A DNA stretch of 64,000 bases from an uncultured delta proteobacterium (GTDB lineage: Bacteria > Desulfobacterota > Desulfovibrionia > Desulfovibrionales > Desulfovibrionaceae): NCBI GenBank assembly GCA_903835685.1, contig CAILNX010000026.1, positions 124,001 through 188,000 on the forward strand. Direction: 5' to 3'. A program made the translations under genes and the position numbers. Under the pieces are notes generated by a model. The model did not search any database. It worked only from the letters and a program-made list of their open reading frames with translations, and had not been told where the DNA came from. Positions 45,296 through 54,021 of the stretch are shown here, piece after piece (within the stretch, counting starts at the first letter, position 1; each line of letters starts with the position of its first letter).

Positions 45296-46024
45296 TTAAG
45301 GGGTCGGCAGGGCGTCGCTCAAAATGACGATCTCGACCCGCCGGTTCTTGTGTTGTTCCTGTTCGGACAAGGGCGCGGCCTCGGGGCGGGATGCGCCCAG
45401 GCCCGTGGCCATGAAGCGGCGGGGCGCAAGCCCCGTGCGGATGAAGAATTCAGCCACCGTGGCCGCTCGCTGGGTGGAGAGGCGCAGGTCGTCCCCGGCC
45501 TTGGTCTCGCTCTCCTCGGCATGGCCCACGATGTGCACGGTGTTCTGGCTCAGGCGGATGACCTCGGCCACTTCCTTGAGAAAATTTAAGGATTCCGGAG
45601 ACAGGTCCGAATGGCCTTTGGCAAAGGCTATGTCCCCGCGCAGGACCACCCGCACGCCCCCGTCCGCCTCCATGATCACCGAAACCCCCTTGGGGTCGGA
45701 TTTGTAGATGATCTCCCGGGTGCGCTCGTAGGTCCGCAGATTGGCCCCCGGGGTCAGCCCGCGTCCGGCGAAAATCTGGAGGAAGTCCTCGATGGAGCCC
45801 ATGACCCCTTCCCGGGGCGCGGTCTCGGCCCTGGTCCCGGAAGCGAAGATGGGGGCCGTGTCCTTGCGGTTGTTGGCGTAGATGAACAGGGCCACGAACA
45901 GGACGAACATGATCATCATGAGGTCCGCCCAGGGCAGAACCCAGGAGGTCATGGGGTTCTTGTCCAGCAGGGACTCGTCATGGTCGAACAGGACCATATC
46001 CTGGGTTCGGTGCGTATGGGGCAT
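45296..46024 (-). CDS. motB: MotB-type stator protein with OmpA domain
   Basis: A 242-residue protein with one TM helix (WADLMMIMFVLFVALFIY) carrying the proton-binding Asp of MotB (WADL), then a periplasmic linker and OmpA-like peptidoglycan-binding domain (VHIVGHAEESETKAGDDLRLSTQRA; GLGASRP). It anchors the stator to the cell wall. It is the first gene, with motA 11 bases downstream, the reverse of the classical order. Confidence 0.82.
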   Translation of the reverse strand: MPHTHRTQDMVLFDHDESLLDKNPMTSWVLPWADLMMIMFVLFVALFIYANNRKDTAPIFASGTRAETAPREGVMGSIEDFLQIFAGRGLTPGANLRTYERTREIIYKSDPKGVSVIMEADGGVRVVLRGDIAFAKGHSDLSPESLNFLKEVAEVIRLSQNTVHIVGHAEESETKAGDDLRLSTQRAATVAEFFIRTGLAPRRFMATGLGASRPEAAPLSEQEQHKNRRVEIVILSDALPTP

Positions 46025-46239
46025 GGGTCCTCCATTTAACCGGGCTGTCCGGCTGCCCGCACCGATGCAAGGGCTTTGCCAGCGGTGGCAACATGATGAA
46101 GTTGCACGCGATTTTATGCGAATGGAGCGGGCGGCGCAGGCCGGAGCAGGCCTGATGTCGGAAAAATGGCGGGGGGAGAGAGGCGGGCAGGGCAGTCAAG
46201 CCTGGTGTGGTGTTTCTCGAATGAAATCAGACCAGAACG

Positions 46240-46269
46240 AAGAATAAGAATAATTATTTCTTACTCTTG
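46240..46269. repeat. AT-rich palindrome between metallo-beta-lactamase and motB genes (copy 5)
   Basis: AAGAATAAGAATAAT (from 46240) and TATTTCTTACTCTT (to about 46268) are imperfect inverted repeats around AATT. It lies about 40 bases after the upstream gene stop and about 215 bases before motB; the rest of the gap (46025-46309) shows nothing else distinct. Confidence 0.5.
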
Positions 46270-46309
46270 CATGGCTTACAAGGGGACGCTCATCTCGGGA
46301 AGTGACTCC

Positions 46310-47269
46310 CTAGAACGGAATGGCCAGCCCGTCCTGGGCCATGCTCACCTTGAGGGGCCAGTCCGGGTCGAACATGGTGGCGTAGCGCTGGGTGTCGCTT
46401 AAGTAGGCGTCCAGGTCCTGGTCCTTGATGGCCGGGTCCAGGTGGAACATGCACAGGTGCTTGACCCGGGCCTTCTTGGCCAGTTCCACGGCCACGATGT
46501 TGCTGGAGTGGCCCCAGCCCGCCCGGATGGAGGAGGCCTCGGCCCAGGTGTACTGGGAGTCGAAGATGAGCAGGTCGGCCTGGCGCACGAAGGGCAGGTA
46601 GGGCGAGGTGTCCAGGTCCGAGTTGGGGTCGTGCTCGGTGTCCGTGGCGTAGACCACGGCGTGGCCCTCCCGCTCGAAGCGGAAGGCGTAGGAGTCCCCG
46701 GGGTGCTCCTGGCGCAGGGTGGTGACCAGGAATCCGCCGATGTCATGCACGTCCCCGGGGGTCAGGTGCACGAAGCGGATGTGGGAGGCCAGGGCCTTGA
46801 AATCCACCGGGAAGAAAGGGTGGCTTTGTTGCAGGGACATGGCCTCTTTCAGGGTGTCGTGGCCGCCGTACACCGTGATGGAGTTGCCGGGCACGTAGGC
46901 CGGGACAAAGAAGGGGAAGCCCTGGAGATGGTCCCAGTGCGGATGGGAGATGAACAGGTTGATGCGATGGGGACCTGGCCCGGTCTTCATGATCTGGTTG
47001 CCCATCTCGCGCAGGCCGCTTCCGGCGTCGCAGACCATGTATTCCCGGCCTCCGGCGATCTCCACGCAGGGGGTGTTGGTTCCGTAGACCCCCCTGGCCC
47101 AGAAGGGCAGGTAGTCCAGAAAGGCGTCCAGGTCGTCGCCGGGCGCAAGCCCCCGGGCCAGGGCCTTTTCCAGGACAAACCGGAGCTTGGCCCGGATGTC
47201 CGCAGAATTCACCGAGGAGGGCAGGGAACCTCGGCCTCCCCAGATGCGCGCTTCTCTTGGCGTGTCCAT
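46310..47269 (-). CDS. Metallo-beta-lactamase-fold hydrolase
   Basis: A 319-residue protein with the MBL motif HPHWDH (His109, His111, Asp113, His114), later HPGDSYAFRF, DTEHD and GHSSNIVAVEL. The set resembles RNase Z/phosphodiesterase-like MBL proteins, some acting on cyclic nucleotides or phosphonates, but I cannot name a substrate. The start has GAGGGGGG upstream. It follows the TPR gene by 65 bases. Confidence 0.82.
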   Translation of the reverse strand: MDTPREARIWGGRGSLPSSVNSADIRAKLRFVLEKALARGLAPGDDLDAFLDYLPFWARGVYGTNTPCVEIAGGREYMVCDAGSGLREMGNQIMKTGPGPHRINLFISHPHWDHLQGFPFFVPAYVPGNSITVYGGHDTLKEAMSLQQSHPFFPVDFKALASHIRFVHLTPGDVHDIGGFLVTTLRQEHPGDSYAFRFEREGHAVVYATDTEHDPNSDLDTSPYLPFVRQADLLIFDSQYTWAEASSIRAGWGHSSNIVAVELAKKARVKHLCMFHLDPAIKDQDLDAYLSDTQRYATMFDPDWPLKVSMAQDGLAIPF

Positions 47270-47334
47270 ATCGCCCCCCTCATGGGACAGACGGCCGGGC
47301 ATTGTCAATGAGTTTGGCTTTCGGCCCAGGGGAC

Positions 47335-48333
47335 TTAGGCCAGTCCCTTGACCCGGCCCGCGCGCTCCAGTTTGGCCCGGATGTCCGTGCGCATCCGGGC
47401 CACGGTCTGGTCCGGGAATCCGGCGGCCGCAAGCATCTGGTCCAGGAGCTTGCGGCTCTCGGCCATGATGATCTTGGCCATGTTGGGGTGGGTCTTTTCC
47501 AGCCGGGCGGTCTTTTCCTCTTCCCGGCGGAGCAGGTAGAGGCAGAATTTGCGGGCTGCGGCCACTTCCTGGTTGCGCGCCAGGCACTCGGTCAGAGCCT
47601 TGACGCAGCCGGTCCAGTCGCCCTTGGCGTGGTGGGCCCGGGCCATGTTGAAATACACGTGCTCGTCGTCCTGGCCCAGGGCAACGGCCCGCTGATAGTG
47701 CTCCAGGGCCTCTTCGTAGAGGTGGCTCTTGCGCAGGGCGATACCGAACTCGTTGAACAGGTGCTTGTGGGCCTGCTCAAAGGGACCCGGGAGGTGGGCC
47801 AGATCCCGGAACACCGCCCGGGAGCGGGTCTCGTCCTGACCTTTCAGATAGAACATGCCCAGATCGAACAGGGCGCGCGCGCCGTTTTCCTGGGGGCGGG
47901 CCTGGGCCGCCCGTGCGCCCGGGTCCTGGGCCTGGCCGCGCCGGGCGTCCCCCCGGGCCAGGCTGTCGGCCTGATTGTTCTGGGTCAGATTGGGCAGGAT
48001 GCGCTGCCCGAAATATTCCACCTCGGGCTCGAAGCGGCGCAGGAATTCCTCGGCCGTGCAGGGCATGGGCAGGCCCGTGGGCTGTCCGTTCTGGTCCAGG
48101 GTTCGGGCCGAAAAGCTGCTCGGGCCGGTCTGCTCCACCATCCAATAGGTCTTGCGCGAGGGGTCTTTGGCCTGCTCCTTGGTGGAGAACACGCCCAGGG
48201 AGCGCGGGGAGAACGCGCCCCGATTTCCAGACGATGCTTCGTGGACCGGGTTGCTGTGGGAATCCAGTCGGATCTCGGGCAGTTCCTCTTCCAGATCAAA
48301 AAAATGGCGGGGCAGGGGCGGAGTGTCGCGCAT
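47335..48333 (-). CDS. TPR-repeat protein of unknown function
   Basis: A 332-residue soluble protein. The N-terminal half is disordered or of unknown fold; the C-terminal half has TPR-type helices (ALFDLGMFYLKGQDETRSRAV; YEEALEHYQRAVALGQDDEH; VYFNMARAHHAKGDW). No signal peptide is visible. It may scaffold a partner; no family name can be given. It is divergent from the lytic transglycosylase gene. Confidence 0.75.
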   Translation of the reverse strand: MRDTPPLPRHFFDLEEELPEIRLDSHSNPVHEASSGNRGAFSPRSLGVFSTKEQAKDPSRKTYWMVEQTGPSSFSARTLDQNGQPTGLPMPCTAEEFLRRFEPEVEYFGQRILPNLTQNNQADSLARGDARRGQAQDPGARAAQARPQENGARALFDLGMFYLKGQDETRSRAVFRDLAHLPGPFEQAHKHLFNEFGIALRKSHLYEEALEHYQRAVALGQDDEHVYFNMARAHHAKGDWTGCVKALTECLARNQEVAAARKFCLYLLRREEEKTARLEKTHPNMAKIIMAESRKLLDQMLAAAGFPDQTVARMRTDIRAKLERAGRVKGLA

Positions 48334-48446
48334 GGGGGTCCTCGTGTCCTAAATGTTGAGCCAGCAGGGTTGGCGTTGCCATCCTGGGCCGGTTGGAGTA
48401 GATTTGCATCCTCCTGAAAACAGGCTCCAAAACCCTTCGGGCAGTC

Positions 48447-49967
48447 ATGAAAACAGCGCTTCAGGCCTTTTTTGCAATTTGCGTGCTATGTCTGGTCGGC
48501 CCCTGCCTGGCCCAGGACGAGGCGCCCTCCCTGGCCGCGCACCTCCTGGCCCCGCGCACCGGGGACCTCCCGGAAATGGACCAGAACCGGCTCATCCGGG
48601 TCCTCACCGTGGTGTCCATGACCAACTACTATCTCATGCCCGGCGAGAACCTGGGCTATGAGTACGCCATGTTCAAGGAGTTCGAGTCCTTTCTGGGCAA
48701 GGGGCGGGGGAACCGGAATCCCGGTCCCCGGGTCCTGTTCATTCCCACGCCCTACAACAAGCTCATCCCCTCCCTGCTGGCCGGCAAGGGGGACGTGATC
48801 GCGGCCGGGCTCACGGCCACCCCGGAGCGCAAGCGTCTGGTGGACTTCACCCGGCCCTACATCCCCCGGGTGAACGAGGTAGTGGTCACCAACGCTGCAG
48901 TCCGGCCCGTGCCCACGGCCGAGGACCTCTCGGGCCGCACGGTGCTGGTCCTGGCCAGCAGCAGCTACCGCCAGAGCCTGGACGAGTTGAACCGCCGCCT
49001 GGCCGAAAAGGGCCGGGAGCCCGTGCGCATCATCGCGGCCAACGAGTATCTCACCCCCGAGGACCTTCTGGAGATCGTGGCCTCGGGCGCGGTGGAGGCC
49101 ACGGTCATGGACAGCCACGTGGCCGAGCTCTGGGCCAAGGTCATGCCCGGGCTGGTCGTCAACGAGGGAGCCGTGCTGCGCAAGGAGGGCGCGCTGGTCT
49201 GGATGGTGCGCAAGACCAACCCCCAGCTTAAGGAGAAGCTCGACCTCTTTCTGTCCACGCACCGCCAGGGCACGGCCATGGGCGACGCCGCCTTCCGCCG
49301 GGTGTTCGAGAGGACCGAATGGATCAGGAATCCCCTGTCCGGCGCGGATCTGGCTCGGTTCCTCCTGTACAAGCCCATGTTCCAGAAATACGGGGCCATG
49401 TACGGAGTGGATTGGCGTCTTCTGATCTGCCAGGCCTACCGTGAATCCGGGCTCAATCCCCAGGCCCGCTCCCCGTCCGGGCACATCGGGCTGCTCCAGC
49501 TCGACCCGAACCTGGTGAACCACCCCAAACTCGGGGTGAAGAACATCCAGGAGCCCGAGCGCAACATCCAGGCCGGGGCCAAGTACCTGGCCCTGATCCG
49601 GAACACCCATTTCGATGACGGGGAGATGAACCCCGACGAGGCCACCCGCTACGCCCTGGCCGGGTACAACGCCGGGCCGAACCGTATCGTCAGGGCCCGT
49701 TCCGCAGCCGAAGACATGGGATTCGACCCCAATGTCTGGTTCGGCAACGGAGAGGTCGCGGCCATGAAGGTGGCCGGACCCGAGCCGGTGCGCTACGTGA
49801 GCGAGATCAACAAGTATTTCTTGATCTACAGCCTGACCAGCCAGTTCAAGGAGGAAAAAGGCCGGGCTCGCGCCCAGTTGGGGCTCAACGGAACGGCCCC
49901 GGTCCCCTTAAGCGCCTCGGGCAAGGGCAAAGACAAGAAAGCACGCTTGCCCAGCATGGCCCAATAG
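48447..49967 (+). CDS. MltF-like membrane-bound lytic murein transglycosylase
   Basis: A 506-residue protein: signal peptide (residues 1-22), a family-3 solute-binding-like domain (about 45-285; GLTATPERKRLVDFTRPY) and an SLT domain (about 305-460) with catalytic Glu333 in YRESGLNPQARSPSGHIGLLQL (quoted in part) and YNAGPNRIV. This is the MltF order. It cleaves peptidoglycan glycan strands. The N-terminus has no lipobox Cys, so it is secreted rather than lipid-anchored. Confidence 0.9.
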   Translation: MKTALQAFFAICVLCLVGPCLAQDEAPSLAAHLLAPRTGDLPEMDQNRLIRVLTVVSMTNYYLMPGENLGYEYAMFKEFESFLGKGRGNRNPGPRVLFIPTPYNKLIPSLLAGKGDVIAAGLTATPERKRLVDFTRPYIPRVNEVVVTNAAVRPVPTAEDLSGRTVLVLASSSYRQSLDELNRRLAEKGREPVRIIAANEYLTPEDLLEIVASGAVEATVMDSHVAELWAKVMPGLVVNEGAVLRKEGALVWMVRKTNPQLKEKLDLFLSTHRQGTAMGDAAFRRVFERTEWIRNPLSGADLARFLLYKPMFQKYGAMYGVDWRLLICQAYRESGLNPQARSPSGHIGLLQLDPNLVNHPKLGVKNIQEPERNIQAGAKYLALIRNTHFDDGEMNPDEATRYALAGYNAGPNRIVRARSAAEDMGFDPNVWFGNGEVAAMKVAGPEPVRYVSEINKYFLIYSLTSQFKEEKGRARAQLGLNGTAPVPLSASGKGKDKKARLPSMAQ

Positions 49968-50031
49968 CCGAGGACGGCCCGGGCCTGCCGGAACGGTCGG
50001 GACCACGGCGGTCCCGGAGGCCTGATTTTGG

Positions 50032-51411
50032 TTAGGCGACTTCGGTCTGCAAGGCGTCCACGGCGAACACCGTGGCGATGGCCTGGCGGACCAGATGATG
50101 GACCCCGCTGCGCCGGACTTCCTCCACCAGGTCCTTGATCTGGGCTTCGGGGATGGACAGGAAGGCCTCCACCACGGCCGGGTCGAAATGCTTTCCCTGG
50201 CCCTCAAGGATGATGCCCCGGGATTTTTCGTAGGAAAAGGCCGGTTTGTAGGGCCGTTTGCTCATGAGCGCGTCGAACACGTCCACCAGGGCGAAGATGC
50301 GGGCCGTGATGGGGATGTCCTGGCCCGCAAGCCCTTGGGAATAGCCGGTGCCGTCCCATTTTTCGTGGTGGGAGAGGACCACGTCCTCGCCCAGGCGCAA
50401 AAATTCCACCTCGTGCACGATATCCTGGCCCTTGCGCACATGGGTCTCGATGATGACCCGCTCCTCCGGGGTAAGAGCGCCGGGTTTGAGCAGGACCCCG
50501 TCCGGCACCCCGATCTTGCCCACGTCGTGCAAGTAGGAGCCGATGACCAGCCTGGCCATTTCCTCCTGTTCCAGCCCGAGCTTCTGGGCGATGAGCACGG
50601 ACAGGGCCACCACCCGTTCCGAATGGCCTTCGGTTTCCTTGTCCCGCATTTCCAGGGCCGTGGTCAGGCTGCGGATGGTGTCGAAAGCGCCCTGGGCCAG
50701 AGCGTCGTACGCGGATTTCAGCAGGACCTGGGACTGGATGAGTTGCGCGGCCGCGATCTTGAACTGGCCGTGGAAGAAGAGGTGGATGAGCAGGGGCAGG
50801 ACCAGGGCTCCGACCGCGATGAGCAGGTTCTTGGGGTCCAGGAAGGTGATCTCCGGAGCCCGGCGGTAGACCTCCACGACTCCCACCAGTCGGTCGTGCT
50901 CCTTTACCGGCACGTACATCTCCACCAGGGTGCCGTATCCCCTCAGGGCTTCATGCTCGGATTTGACCGCCTCCTCGATCTCGGACTTGGCCTTGCCCGA
51001 GGAGAAGGTGATTTGAAGATCATCGTTGTCCGGGAAGCGCTTTCCGATGACCTCCTTGTCAATGTAGGAATAGACCACCGTGGAGTCGGTGTCCCAGATG
51101 CGGAATTCGACCAGATTGCTGTATTCCATGAAGATATTGATTCGTTCGAGAAGGGGGCGGTGCTCCTCGGGGTGCTCCAGGATGGCTCGCACGTCAAAGG
51201 ACATCTCCCGGACGATGAAATGGTCGATGATGTCCAGGGAGTCTTTCATGTAGTTGGAGACATTGTATGAATAGCGCAGGAAGGGCAGGCCGACGGTCAG
51301 GATCAGGGCGAAGGTGAGGGTCAGAAAAAAGCTTCTCCGGGAGAAATTGCGCAGGAGCGTGTGGGGATTGGTCCAGGAAGCTGGACGTTTGGCTGGTGCG
51401 GCTGCGGTCAT
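50032..51411 (-). CDS. Membrane HD-GYP domain protein (c-di-GMP phosphodiesterase type)
   Basis: A 459-residue protein: TM helix about 25-47, extracytoplasmic region of about 145 residues, TM near 195-213, then an HD-GYP domain with YLHDVGKIG (His-Asp at 295-296), HHEKWDG (348-) and GTGYSQGL in place of GYP-x-GL. The core HD and HHE residues are intact, so it may still hydrolyse c-di-GMP; the Pro to Ser change in the signature is unusual. It is convergent with the MltF-like gene. Confidence 0.88.
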   Translation of the reverse strand: MTAAAPAKRPASWTNPHTLLRNFSRRSFFLTLTFALILTVGLPFLRYSYNVSNYMKDSLDIIDHFIVREMSFDVRAILEHPEEHRPLLERINIFMEYSNLVEFRIWDTDSTVVYSYIDKEVIGKRFPDNDDLQITFSSGKAKSEIEEAVKSEHEALRGYGTLVEMYVPVKEHDRLVGVVEVYRRAPEITFLDPKNLLIAVGALVLPLLIHLFFHGQFKIAAAQLIQSQVLLKSAYDALAQGAFDTIRSLTTALEMRDKETEGHSERVVALSVLIAQKLGLEQEEMARLVIGSYLHDVGKIGVPDGVLLKPGALTPEERVIIETHVRKGQDIVHEVEFLRLGEDVVLSHHEKWDGTGYSQGLAGQDIPITARIFALVDVFDALMSKRPYKPAFSYEKSRGIILEGQGKHFDPAVVEAFLSIPEAQIKDLVEEVRRSGVHHLVRQAIATVFAVDALQTEVA

Positions 51412-51574
51412 GAGAGGTACTCCCGCCTAGGGTTATGAGGAGATGGATACCTCCAGACCTTAGCATGCCGTCGTGATATGGGGCAAGATCAAAGCCAAGG
51501 CCCAGGCAGAAACCAGGAAAGCCTTGGTCGGGCCGGGGTTGCTGGCGCGGCCAAGGGCCTGGACAGGCTGCTCC

Positions 51575-52357
51575 TCAGGCCGGAAAGGGCAGGTTCAGGC
51601 CTTGGGCCTGGACCAAAAATCCGGGATTGACGATGTCCGGCTTGTTGTAGCGGAAGGGTCGGCCGTCCAGGGTGGTGAACCTTCCTCCGGCCCCCTCCAC
51701 CACGGCCTGTCCGGCTGCCGTGTCCCATTCGCTGGTGGGGTTGAAGCGGGGATAGAGATGGGCGCGGCCCTCGGCCACCATGCAGAATTTGAGCGCGCTT
51801 CCGGCCGTGAGCCGCTCGCGCACGAAAAGTCCCTCCAGATAGGCGTCCAGGCGGGGGTCCGGGTGGGAGCGGCTGCCCACAACCACCAGGCCCTGGTCCG
51901 GGTCCGGGCCTTGGGCGCGGATGGCGGTCAGGGAGCCGCCGCTTCTCTGGACAAAGGCCCCCAGACCAGGCCCCCCGGCGTAGAGGGCGTCCTGCACCGG
52001 GACGTACACCGCGCCGAGCGTGGCCCGGCCCGCTTCGATGAGGGCCAGGCAGACGCAGAACTCCCCGTTGTCCTTGATGAATTCCTTTGTCCCGTCCAGG
52101 GGATCGACCAGAAAGAAGCGGGGCCAGGCCGCGCGCTCTTCGTGGGGCGGCAACGGGGTCTCTTCGGACACCACCGGGATGTCCGGGAAATGCTCGGCCA
52201 GGCCCTGGGCGATGACCCGGTTGGAGGCCAGGTCCGCCTCGGTGAGCGGGGACTGGTCGGCCTTGCGGGTGACGGTGAAGCCCTGCGCCCGGGTGGTCAT
52301 GATGGCCGCTCCGGCCTGGCGGGTGAGATCCGCGAGGATCTCCAGTGTGCGGTCCAT
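51575..52357 (-). CDS. cysQ: 3'(2'),5'-bisphosphate nucleotidase (CysQ)
   Basis: A 260-residue member of the Li-sensitive inositol-phosphatase family. Metal-site motifs SEETPLP, DPLDGTKEF and C-terminal SEWDTAAGQAV are present; the order and length match CysQ, which removes PAP, a by-product of PAPS-linked sulfur assimilation. Start ATG has GGGAGC upstream; 16 in-frame codons earlier are open but lie in an AT-rich leader. It is a stand-alone gene. Confidence 0.9.
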   Translation of the reverse strand: MDRTLEILADLTRQAGAAIMTTRAQGFTVTRKADQSPLTEADLASNRVIAQGLAEHFPDIPVVSEETPLPPHEERAAWPRFFLVDPLDGTKEFIKDNGEFCVCLALIEAGRATLGAVYVPVQDALYAGGPGLGAFVQRSGGSLTAIRAQGPDPDQGLVVVGSRSHPDPRLDAYLEGLFVRERLTAGSALKFCMVAEGRAHLYPRFNPTSEWDTAAGQAVVEGAGGRFTTLDGRPFRYNKPDIVNPGFLVQAQGLNLPFPA

Positions 52358-52417
52358 AGCGGATGCTCCCGGGGAGAGAAGTCCCGTATCGCGTGTGCGA
52401 AACAAGGTCCGGCACGA

Positions 52418-52448
52418 TTGAAGAATAAGAAAAAATATTAATCTTCAA
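52418..52448. repeat. AT-rich palindrome between divergent cysQ and ThiS-like genes (copy 6)
   Basis: TTGAAGA (52418-52424) and TCTTCAA (52442-52448) form a perfect 7-base inverted repeat around an AT-only-rich 17-base centre with AATAAGAAAAAATATT. Its position between divergent genes fits an operator or promoter region. Confidence 0.5.
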
Positions 52449-52532
52449 CCAGTTGTGAGCCATTTGCGGCCGACCGCAGTCTTTTCAGAAACGGACTCTA
52501 TCGTGAATTCGTCAGGAGGCCAAGCCGTGGCC

Positions 52533-52575
52533 CAGTCCCTTGCCAGTCCCTTGCAGTCCGCTTCCAGTCCCATGT
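52533..52575. repeat. Four tandem 11-base direct repeats upstream of the ThiS-like gene
   Basis: CAGTCCCTTGC is repeated exactly at 52533-52543 and 52544-52554, followed by two degenerate copies (AGTCCGCTTC and CAGTCCCATGT). The 11-base period is that of OmpR/PhoB-type operator boxes. It lies 70 bases before the ThiS-like start. Confidence 0.5.
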
Positions 52576-52644
52576 CAGCCAGCCGTCAGTTCTCTGCTCA
52601 TCCGTTGTCTTGCCTCCGGGCCGGACCCGAGGTAGGAAACAGGC

Positions 52645-52866
52645 ATGAGTATCACGGTCAAATGCTACGCCACCCTGGAGCCTTTCCAGCCCTCCTCGGA
52701 CTTGGCCTTCCGGCCGGGCGCGAGCGTGGCCCAGGTGGCCGAGGGCCTGGGCATCCCCCTGGACGAGGTGGCCATCGTGTTCCGCAATGCCGAGCCCGCC
52801 GCCCTGGAGACCGAGGTTCGGGACGGGGACGTGCTGAAACTGTTCCCGGTGATCGGGGGGGGGTAG
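52645..52866 (+). CDS. ThiS/MoaD-type beta-grasp sulfur-carrier protein
   Basis: A 73-residue protein with the ubiquitin-like beta-grasp pattern (ITVKCYATLEPF; VAIVFRNAEPAAL; EVRDGDVLKLFPVIGGG) ending in a Gly-Gly tail that an E1 enzyme can adenylate and thiolate. It is followed at once by an E1-like gene, its presumed activator. It could serve molybdopterin (MoaD) or other sulfur transfer; thiamine use is less likely, as Thi4 here uses sulfide. Confidence 0.85.
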   Translation: MSITVKCYATLEPFQPSSDLAFRPGASVAQVAEGLGIPLDEVAIVFRNAEPAALETEVRDGDVLKLFPVIGGG

Positions 52867-52868
52867 AG

Positions 52869-53723
52869 GTGGTGAACGAGCGCCTGGCCGATTTGGCCCG
52901 CGACACGCCGGAGACCCCGCCCGGGGTGCGCCTGGTGTCTGGCGGGGTTCTTGCCGACCTGGGCCTCGGGCTCGGCCTTGGGGCCAGGGAGATGGAGCTG
53001 GCCGCCCTTGCGGCCGGGTTGGTCCCGGCCCGCTACCTCCGCAACATGCGCACCTATGGCCCGGCGGCCCAGGCCAGATTCCTGCGCTCCCGGGTGGCCC
53101 TGGCCGGCCTGGGCGGCCTGGGCGGGCACCTTCTGGAACTCCTGGCCCGGGCCGGGGTGGGCGCGCTTGCGGCTGCTGACGGCGATGTTTTCGAGGAATC
53201 CAATCTGAACCGCCAGACCCTGTGCCTGGCCGACGGCCTGGGCCAGGCCAAGGCCGAGGCCGCCCGGCTGCGGGCCTCGGCCGTGAACCCGGCCATGGAT
53301 TGCGTGGTGCGGGCCGGGTTTCTGGACCAGCAGGGTTTTTCCGAACTGGTCCAGGGCGCGGACCTGGTCCTGGACGCCCTGGGCGGAGTGGCCCCGCGTC
53401 TGCTCCTGCGCCGGGCCGCTGCCCAGGCCGGGGTCCCTCTGCTCACCGCGGCCGTGGCCGGGACCTCGGGCTATGTGGCCCTGGTCAGGCCGGGCGACCC
53501 CTCGCCCACGGATTATTTCGGGACCGGGGCCGACGAGGCAAAGCCTCCGGCCGAGGTCCTGCTTGGCACTCCCCCGCCCACCGTGGCCCTGGCCGCCGCG
53601 CTCCAGGCCGCCCAGGCCCTGGCCTTTCTCTCGGACCAGGGCTCGACTGAAGGATCGGGCCTGGCCGGAAAAATGCTCCTCTTCGATCTCGCGGACATGA
53701 CCTTCGCCACGGTGAGTCTGTGA
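52869..53723 (+). CDS. ThiF/MoeB/HesA-family E1-like adenylyltransferase
   Basis: A protein of about 284 residues. Seen are the nucleotide-binding GLGGLGGH, DGDVFEESNLNRQTL (ATP-binding and Arg-finger region) and a Rossmann-like core. No CxxC zinc pair is visible, unlike MoeB. The start is one of two adjacent GTG codons (52869 or 52872), just after the carrier's stop. It should adenylate the carrier's C-terminal Gly-Gly. Partner and pathway are inferred from adjacency. Confidence 0.8.
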   Translation: MVNERLADLARDTPETPPGVRLVSGGVLADLGLGLGLGAREMELAALAAGLVPARYLRNMRTYGPAAQARFLRSRVALAGLGGLGGHLLELLARAGVGALAAADGDVFEESNLNRQTLCLADGLGQAKAEAARLRASAVNPAMDCVVRAGFLDQQGFSELVQGADLVLDALGGVAPRLLLRRAAAQAGVPLLTAAVAGTSGYVALVRPGDPSPTDYFGTGADEAKPPAEVLLGTPPPTVALAAALQAAQALAFLSDQGSTEGSGLAGKMLLFDLADMTFATVSL

Positions 53724-53854
53724 CGACCCCGCCATGAAAACGTGAACCTTCGTCAGATTCTGCATACTTCCTAATAATGCGTGCTATTTCCTTCGACGTT
53801 TGTCTATAGCTCCCGCAGACTTCTATTATTGGTTCAAATTGCAACGTTTTTATA

Positions 53855-53883
53855 TTGACGAAAGCAAGCCAAAGTGCTTTAGG
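53855..53883 (+). promoter_or_regulatory. Candidate promoter of the hyn operon
   Basis: TTGACG and TTTAGG are separated by 17 bases about 140 bases before hynB. The surrounding 53724-54021 region is AT-rich up to this point, then holds an untranslated leader in which I see no gene. The -10 match is poor. Confidence 0.35.
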
Positions 53884-54021
53884 CTTCCCAATGATCGTCC
53901 AGTGTTATTCCCAAGGACGAGCGTACCGCGATGAGCCGTCAACGTCTTGTCGGGTATCGCGAGGCGCTGGTCTCAGGCGATGACGGCGTGTATCGTTTCC
54001 ACTCAACGGATGGAGGTAGGT

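Noticed and set aside
52514-52644. Small leader peptide starting GTG at 52527 after AGGAGG
   Set aside because: The frame has no stop and runs into the E1 gene frame through the carrier gene; amino-acid content reflects the 11-base repeats, not a protein.
53829-53842. Sigma-54 promoter for hynB (TGGTTCAAATTGCA)
   Set aside because: Only eight bases separate the GG and GC doublets; ten are required.
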